DNA of 64,000 bases. Source: CAKZQX01 sp034436755 (GTDB lineage Bacteria > Chloroflexota > Chloroflexia > Chloroflexales > Chloroflexaceae). A program made the position numbers and the translations under genes. Shown one piece after another: positions 59,587 to 64,000 of the stretch; position 1 is the stretch's first letter; each line of letters opens with the position of its first letter. The notes below the pieces were generated by a model that saw only the letters and a program-made list of their open reading frames with translations, made no database searches and was not told where the DNA came from. The DNA is taken from NCBI GenBank assembly GCA_034436755.1, contig DAOTVB010000052.1:24266-88265 (forward strand), in the 5' to 3' direction.

Positions 59587-60276
59587 CTAGGGATTCCACT
59601 CCTGTGGTAACTCGGCATCATCGGGCGGAGCTGACATCAGATCGGGCGCCTGGGGTTGATCCTTCACATGATCCATGTCATTGCGTTTCACGATCTGCCA
59701 GCCGGCCGCACTATGACGCACAACTGTGATAGACGTATTGCCGATGTGATGAAACGGCATGCGGTTTGCATCGGCCACCCCACTTGCGTGGGCAATAAAC
59801 ATCCGCACCGGACCACCATGCGTGACAAAGGCCAGGGTTTCGCCCGGATGCTGTGCCATCATCGCTTCGATGACCTCAACAACGCGGCGGCGGAGTGCGG
59901 TGAGCGTCTCGGCCCCACCCCGGGGCACATCCTGCCCCTGTTCCAGCAGCGCGAACTCGACGGGGTGGCGCGCTCTGATCTCCTCACGGGTCAACCCGCT
60001 CCAGGTGCCCAGGTCGATCTCGCGTAACGCGGGCAGCATCTCAACCGGTACCCCAACCGCCTCGCTAATGACCCAGGCGGTCTGGTAAGCGCGCGCCAGA
60101 TCACTGCTGTAGAGCACATTAAAGCGAGTTCGCTCCCGCCGCAGGCGCTGCGCCAGTAACTCGGCCTGCCGTTTTCCGACAGCATTCAACGGTACGTCAG
60201 CGTGCCCCTGCCAGTGACCGCTCAGGTTCCAGTCGGTCTCACCGTGACGGATGAGATAGAGGGTTGTTGTTGTCAT
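59587..60276 (-). CDS. histidine phosphatase (phosphoglycerate mutase-like)
   Basis: 229 residues. LYLIRHGETDWNLSGHWQGHADVPL contains the phospho-His RHG motif; EIDLGTWSGLTREEI and TLAFVTHGGPVRMF supply the acid and second His. The Arg-rich centre (RRERTRFNVLYSSDLARAYQTA) is typical. Likely acts on small phosphates; mutase versus phosphatase cannot be told. ATG 60276 follows GGGGAAAAGGA closely. Operon with the RDD gene downstream. Confidence 0.93.
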   Translation of the reverse strand: MTTTTLYLIRHGETDWNLSGHWQGHADVPLNAVGKRQAELLAQRLRRERTRFNVLYSSDLARAYQTAWVISEAVGVPVEMLPALREIDLGTWSGLTREEIRARHPVEFALLEQGQDVPRGGAETLTALRRRVVEVIEAMMAQHPGETLAFVTHGGPVRMFIAHASGVADANRMPFHHIGNTSITVVRHSAAGWQIVKRNDMDHVKDQPQAPDLMSAPPDDAELPQEWNP

Positions 60277-60475
60277 TCCTTTTCCCCACACTCGTTTATG
60301 ATGACCCGTCGTTTTTCACCACGTGTCATCATACCATCTTTAAGGCACTGTTGACAAATATGCAGGGGCAACGTACGATCCGGCGTACCGTGTCCTACTC
60401 CCTTGCGTTGAGCGAAAACAGGGGGCGCTGCTGTCGCTCCGCCTGTTTTCGCTTCTCTTTTTGCATGGAATGTCT

Positions 60476-62119
60476 ATGACAACCCTTCTGCTCTACAATG
60501 GATCGATTTACACGCTCAATCCGGCGCAACCACATGCGACCGCACTCGCCATCCGTGATGACCGCGTGCTGGCCGTGGGCGACCTGCACGCGGTCCGTGC
60601 CGCAACCGGTCGCATAAACACAGAGATTGACCTGGCGGGGCGAGCGGTAATTCCCGGCCTGACCGATGCGCATGTGCATTTCACCTGGCATGGGTTTGCA
60701 CTGCAGCGGGTGCGTCTGAGCAGCGCACCAACCCTGGAGGCGGCCCTGGAATGCATTGCGAAGAAGGTGGCAACTCTACCGCCGGGAGCCTGGTTGCAGG
60801 GCGGTGGCTGGAACCATGGGCGCTGGACTGGACGCTGGCCCACCCGTGCTGACCTGGACCGGGTCTGTCCCGACCATCCGGCAATCCTGGTCCGCCGCGA
60901 TGGGCATTCGATCTGGGTGAATAGCCAGGCGCTGGCCCTGGCCGGGGTTGACGACACAACCCCCGATCCGCCCGATGGGGTTATTCAACGCGACTCGCAG
61001 GGGCGCGCCACCGGCATCCTGCTGGAGGGCGCGCAGGAACTTGTGCGCCGCGTCGTCCCCACTCCCACCCCGGCAGAGCGACTGGCGGCGCTGCGGCTGG
61101 CCCAGGCTGAAGCGTTGAGCTATGGCCTGACCAGTCTGCATATTCCGCCCAGCCCGATCAGCAGCGATGGTCGTGAAACCATGAACGATCTGCAGATCCT
61201 CTACAACCGGGGTGAGTTGCAGTTGCGCTGTCTGGCGCATCTGGCCTACCCGGACCTGGATGCGGCCCTGGCACTGGGACTGCGCAGCGGGCTGGGGGAT
61301 GACTGGCTGCGTATCGGGGGCCTGAAGATCTTTGCCGATGGCTCGCTCGGCTCTGAAACGGCCGAGATGCTCGATCCCTACACCGGACGCACCAGCCGGG
61401 GTATCGCCATGTTCCCGGAAGCAGAGTTGAATATGCTGATCCAGCGAGCCTATGCCGGGGGGATCAGTGTTGTGGTGCATGCAATTGGCGATGCGGCAAA
61501 TCGCAAAGTGCTTGATGCGATTGCCAGAACGCAGCAGCAATTAGAACAGCAGAACCAACAATCGGTTCTCAGTTCTTCAGTTCTCAGTTCTCCAACGCTG
61601 CCCAATCGCATCGAGCATGCGCAGGTGCTGCATCCCGAGGATATCGAGCGGTTCGCCCGGCTGGGAGTTGTGGCTTCGATGCAGCCGGCACATGCCACCA
61701 GCGATATGCAGGTAGCGGAACGGCTCTGGGGAGCGCGCTGCAAAACGGCCTATGCCTGGCAGGCGCTCAGATCTGCGGGAACAATGCTGGCCTTCGGCTC
61801 GGATGCGCCGGTTGAGCCGCTCAATCCCTGGCGGGGCATTCATGCGGCCGTGACGCGGCAGCGCATCGATAGCACACCGGAGGAGGGCTGGTATCCTGAG
61901 CAGCGGTTGAGCCTGGCGGATACGCTGCATGCCTGCTGTATCGGTCCCGCCGTGGCAAGTGGGGAGGCCGGCAGCAAGGGGATGCTTGCGCCCGGCATGC
62001 TGGCCGACCTGGCGATTCTCGCGGTCGATCCCTTTACAATCCAGCCGGAAGATCTGCACGCGGTCACGGTGGATATGACGATTGTTGGGGGAAAAGTGCT
62101 TTTTCAGCATAATCCTTAG
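60476..62119 (+). CDS. YtcJ-like amidohydrolase
   Basis: 547 residues, amidohydrolase_3 family. N-terminal composite beta domain (LLLYNGSIYTLNPAQPHATALAIRDDRVLAVG), metal site PGLTDAHVHFTWHG, a barrel with RRDGHSIWVNSQAL, KIFADGSLGSETAEML, VVHAIGDAANRKVLDA, NRIEHAQVLHPEDIERFARLG, MQPAHATSD, FGSDAPVEPLNPW, and a C-terminal return to beta structure (GMLADLAILAVDPF). Substrates of YtcJ-like enzymes are unsettled. At about residue 355-372 a low-complexity stretch (QQQLEQQNQQSVLSSSVLSS) interrupts the barrel. ATG 60476 preferred, 60470 possible. Confidence 0.9.
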   Translation: MTTLLLYNGSIYTLNPAQPHATALAIRDDRVLAVGDLHAVRAATGRINTEIDLAGRAVIPGLTDAHVHFTWHGFALQRVRLSSAPTLEAALECIAKKVATLPPGAWLQGGGWNHGRWTGRWPTRADLDRVCPDHPAILVRRDGHSIWVNSQALALAGVDDTTPDPPDGVIQRDSQGRATGILLEGAQELVRRVVPTPTPAERLAALRLAQAEALSYGLTSLHIPPSPISSDGRETMNDLQILYNRGELQLRCLAHLAYPDLDAALALGLRSGLGDDWLRIGGLKIFADGSLGSETAEMLDPYTGRTSRGIAMFPEAELNMLIQRAYAGGISVVVHAIGDAANRKVLDAIARTQQQLEQQNQQSVLSSSVLSSPTLPNRIEHAQVLHPEDIERFARLGVVASMQPAHATSDMQVAERLWGARCKTAYAWQALRSAGTMLAFGSDAPVEPLNPWRGIHAAVTRQRIDSTPEEGWYPEQRLSLADTLHACCIGPAVASGEAGSKGMLAPGMLADLAILAVDPFTIQPEDLHAVTVDMTIVGGKVLFQHNP

Positions 62120-62192
62120 CACATAGCTATGTCAATCGATTTCTTAATAGTATCAAATCCTGAATACAATACCTCGAAAACACTTTTTTGCT
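62120..62192. other. short gap after the amidohydrolase
   Basis: Nothing evident before repeat A12. Confidence 0.4.
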
Positions 62193-62381
62193 AATCTTAC
62201 ACGGCTTATGCGGTCGTTGAGCCGGAAAGGAGTTCCGCCTGCGGCAGCATGGTACTTTTTTATCTTTTTCACAAAAAAATTCACCCTGTGAATTTTTTTA
62301 TGAAAAAGATAAAGAATCTTCCGCCCTGCCGGAGGCGAAACTTCCTGCCGGGGGAGGGACCGCGTAACTCCTGTAATCTTA
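62193..62381. mobile_element. family A element, copy A12
   Basis: Ends AATCTTACACGGCTTATGCGGT-like on the left (62193-62214; key part TTATGCGGT) and ACCGCGTAACTCCTGTAATC on the right. Inverted block order like A9. Hairpin arms 62262-62284 and 62288-62310, one mismatch in 23, apical TTCAC/GTGAA. Confidence 0.8.
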
Positions 62382-62408
62382 CTTGTCACATTTCTATAGG
62401 AGAAATAG

Positions 62409-63647
62409 ATGTTTCGAAGTCGGCTCTACCTTGCCGTGGTGGGCAGCCATTTTGCGGTGGATACCCTGAACAGCCTGGGGGCGGTGCTACTGGCAGTCCT
62501 GGCCGGGCCGCTGCTGCTGTCCAATGCGCAGATTGGTTTTGCCCTGACCCTCTACCTGCTGATGAATGCCCTCTCGCAGCCGCTGTTTGGCTGGCTGGCG
62601 GATCGCATGCCTGACCGGGCCATGCTGCTGGCAAGCTTTGGGGTGGCCTGGCTGGCGCTCTTCTTCTGTGTGGTAGCACTGGTGCAGAACTGGATTGTGC
62701 TGCTGCTCTGTTTTGCAATTGCGCCGCTGGGGAGTGGACTGTTTCACCCGATTGGCACGGCGAGTGCGGCGGCAGCCGTGCCCGAGCGGGCCAACAGCGC
62801 TACGGCTGTCTTCTTCTTCGGGGGGCAGATGGGGCTGGCGCTGGGCCCGATGATCGGCGGCCTGCTGCTGGGGCGTATCGGTAGCCTGGGCGTGCTGCCG
62901 CTGGCAATGCTGGCGCTGATTCCGGCCGGGCTGCTCTTTATGGTGCGGAATATGCCATTTCCGCTACCCAAGATCCAACCAACGCCGGACGATGAAACTC
63001 GGTCAGGCCCGGCATTGAAACGGGGTATTGCCCGCTGGCTGAGCGTGGCGGTGCTGGCGTTTGTGCTGCTGGTCGCGGTGCGCTCCTCGATCCAGACTGC
63101 GTATCAGTCCTTCCTGCCGAAGCTCTTTGCCGACCGGGGCTGGGATCCGGTGATCTTTGGCATTCTGGCCGGGACATTTATGGGTGCGGCGGCAACCGGC
63201 AATGTAGTGATGGGCAGTGTGGCCGACCGGCTGGGCCTGCGGGCTGCTACGGTGCTGCCGCTGCTGTTAAGCGTTCCGGCCGGCCTGCTCTGCCTGCAGG
63301 TACCCTGGTTGCCGCTGATCTTCCTGGGAGCAGCACTGGCGGGCTTCCTGGTGGGAGGACAGCATAGCGTGCTGGTGGTGCATGCCCAGCAACTGCTCCC
63401 GACGGGACAGCGCTTCGCGGCGGGATTGATCCTGGGCTTCACCTTTGCGTCGGGAGCGTTTGGTGCGTGGCTTGTTGGCATCGCGGCGGACTGGTACAGC
63501 CTGCCGGTAGTGATGCAGGTGGTTGCCTGGTGTGGCGGGATAGCGGCGCTGCTGGCACTGACTCTACCGGGACGCCAGCCGCACCCCCGACCAATGCCGC
63601 GCGAGCCGATTGCCGGGAGTCAGCCGGAGAGCACCGCAAATCCCTGA
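62409..63647 (+). CDS. MFS exporter, fosmidomycin-resistance (Fsr) type
   Basis: 412 residues, 12 helices. The start SRLYLAVVGSHFAVDTLNSLGAVLLAVLAGPL and the second segment FALTLYLLMNALSQPLFGWLADRMPDR are the pattern of the Fsr family; APLGSGLFHPIGTASAAAAV follows as in the antiporter group. The centre loop has KIQPTPDDETRSGPALKRG. Substrate unknown. AGGAG precedes the ATG at a good distance. Confidence 0.9.
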   Translation: MFRSRLYLAVVGSHFAVDTLNSLGAVLLAVLAGPLLLSNAQIGFALTLYLLMNALSQPLFGWLADRMPDRAMLLASFGVAWLALFFCVVALVQNWIVLLLCFAIAPLGSGLFHPIGTASAAAAVPERANSATAVFFFGGQMGLALGPMIGGLLLGRIGSLGVLPLAMLALIPAGLLFMVRNMPFPLPKIQPTPDDETRSGPALKRGIARWLSVAVLAFVLLVAVRSSIQTAYQSFLPKLFADRGWDPVIFGILAGTFMGAAATGNVVMGSVADRLGLRAATVLPLLLSVPAGLLCLQVPWLPLIFLGAALAGFLVGGQHSVLVVHAQQLLPTGQRFAAGLILGFTFASGAFGAWLVGIAADWYSLPVVMQVVAWCGGIAALLALTLPGRQPHPRPMPREPIAGSQPESTANP

Positions 63648-63661
63648 CCATGCTTACAGCA

Positions 63662-64000
63662 TCACTGGCTCATTGCGCGAACGGCACGCAGGCTGGCACC
63701 CGAGTCGACCAGGGGAATATACTCCAGGCCGACATAGCCACGATAACCCTGCTCGCGCAACAGGCCAAAGATATGCTCATAGTTGATCTCACCCGTGCCG
63801 GGCTCATGGCGGCCCGGCACATCCGCCACATGCACATGGCCGATCAGGTTTATGTTCTCGCAGAGGCGCATGCTCAGATTTCCCTCGCTAATCTGCTGAT
63901 GGTAAATATTAAAGAGCAGGCGCACATGCGGACTATCAACTGCGCGAATGATCTCAAACCCTTCATCGGAGGAGTAGAGGAAATTCTCCGGGTGATCAAT
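63662..64000 (-). CDS. hydroxypyruvate isomerase-like sugar phosphate isomerase/epimerase, C-terminal part
   Basis: 113 residues enter from the right edge. TIM-barrel strands seen: SSDEGFEIIRAVDSPHVRLLFNIYHQQISEGNLS, ENINLIGHVHVADVPGRHEPGTGEINYEHIFGLLREQGYRGYVGLEYIPL. This end (VHVADVPGRHEPGTGEI) is the metal-binding segment of hydroxypyruvate isomerase and related epimerases. The start lies beyond the window. It is convergent with the Fsr-type exporter. Confidence 0.88.
   Translation of the reverse strand: MDHPENFLYSSDEGFEIIRAVDSPHVRLLFNIYHQQISEGNLSMRLCENINLIGHVHVADVPGRHEPGTGEINYEHIFGLLREQGYRGYVGLEYIPLVDSGASLRAVRAMSQ

Noticed and set aside
1218..62310. Reading the family A hairpins simply as rho-independent terminators
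   Set aside because: They lie inside elements with conserved ends, also before genes and not only after them, and lack a following U run; termination may be a side effect.

Overview
This 64 kb window reads as a stretch of ordinary bacterial chromosome. Protein families, coding style and short intergenic gaps point to a Chloroflexota bacterium, probably of the Chloroflexales (inference; no rRNA is present to settle it). Pointers are menaquinone genes (menB, menE), secreted proteins with proline/threonine-rich linkers, a DICT-domain protein, a DDN-like deazaflavin-type oxidoreductase, UPF0158, and a very large Reg_prop sensor kinase paired with a NarL-type regulator. Strong Shine-Dalgarno sequences (AGGAG) precede many genes, and sigma70-like promoters with 16-17 bp spacers are readable at several places.

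Layout. 1-5.1 kb: the 5' end of a ClpB/ClpC-type AAA+ unfoldase gene, two small membrane proteins, and fatty-acid genes fabD and fabF separated by two repeat elements. 5.3-8.1 kb: a three-gene cassette made of an OLD/RecF-like ATPase, a TOPRIM (DUF3226-like) protein and a free-standing TaqI-like target-recognition domain, which looks defence-related. 8.1-17.5 kb: MFS transporters, a CPBP protease homologue, sfsA, a tautomerase with a divergent LysR regulator, a DICT protein, a sunset-domain protein, hisF and a CAP/SCP protein. 17.8-20.3 kb: tRNA-Glu and tRNA-Asp, a Phd/YefM antitoxin operon with a paired operator, an XRE regulator and UPF0158. 20.5-28.6 kb: menE, menB, a glycosyltransferase, an ECF sigma factor, a LOG protein, an ATP-grasp protein, a DUF2227 protein and a hydrolase. 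28.7-38.2 kb: a PepSY lipoprotein, a broken penicillin-binding protein next to an FtsW/RodA protein, beta-propeller proteins and a six-repeat secreted giant carrying a frameshift. 38.9-49.6 kb: a DDN-like protein, the two-component pair, a globin, tRNA-Met(CAT), a truncated oxidoreductase, a cupredoxin-like protein and a GGDEF-EAL protein. 49.7-64 kb: a zinc ribbon protein, an SPFH protein, a GT39-like membrane protein, a GNAT protein, miaA, an Rpn-like nuclease, an RDD protein, a phosphatase, an amidohydrolase, a Fsr-type exporter and the 3' end of a sugar isomerase.

The most striking feature is non-coding. At least twelve copies of one inverted-repeat element (called family A here, about 140-250 bp) occupy intergenic gaps. 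Each has ends close to ACAGGAGTTACGCGGT, an inner inverted block (TTCGCCTSCGGCAG) and a central hairpin whose arm sequence differs from copy to copy while both arms stay complementary. One copy is split by a second element with its own inverted ends and an 8-bp target duplication. Five or six other short repeat families (C to G) are also present, some at the ends of broken genes. I see no transposase gene in the window, so all appear non-autonomous.
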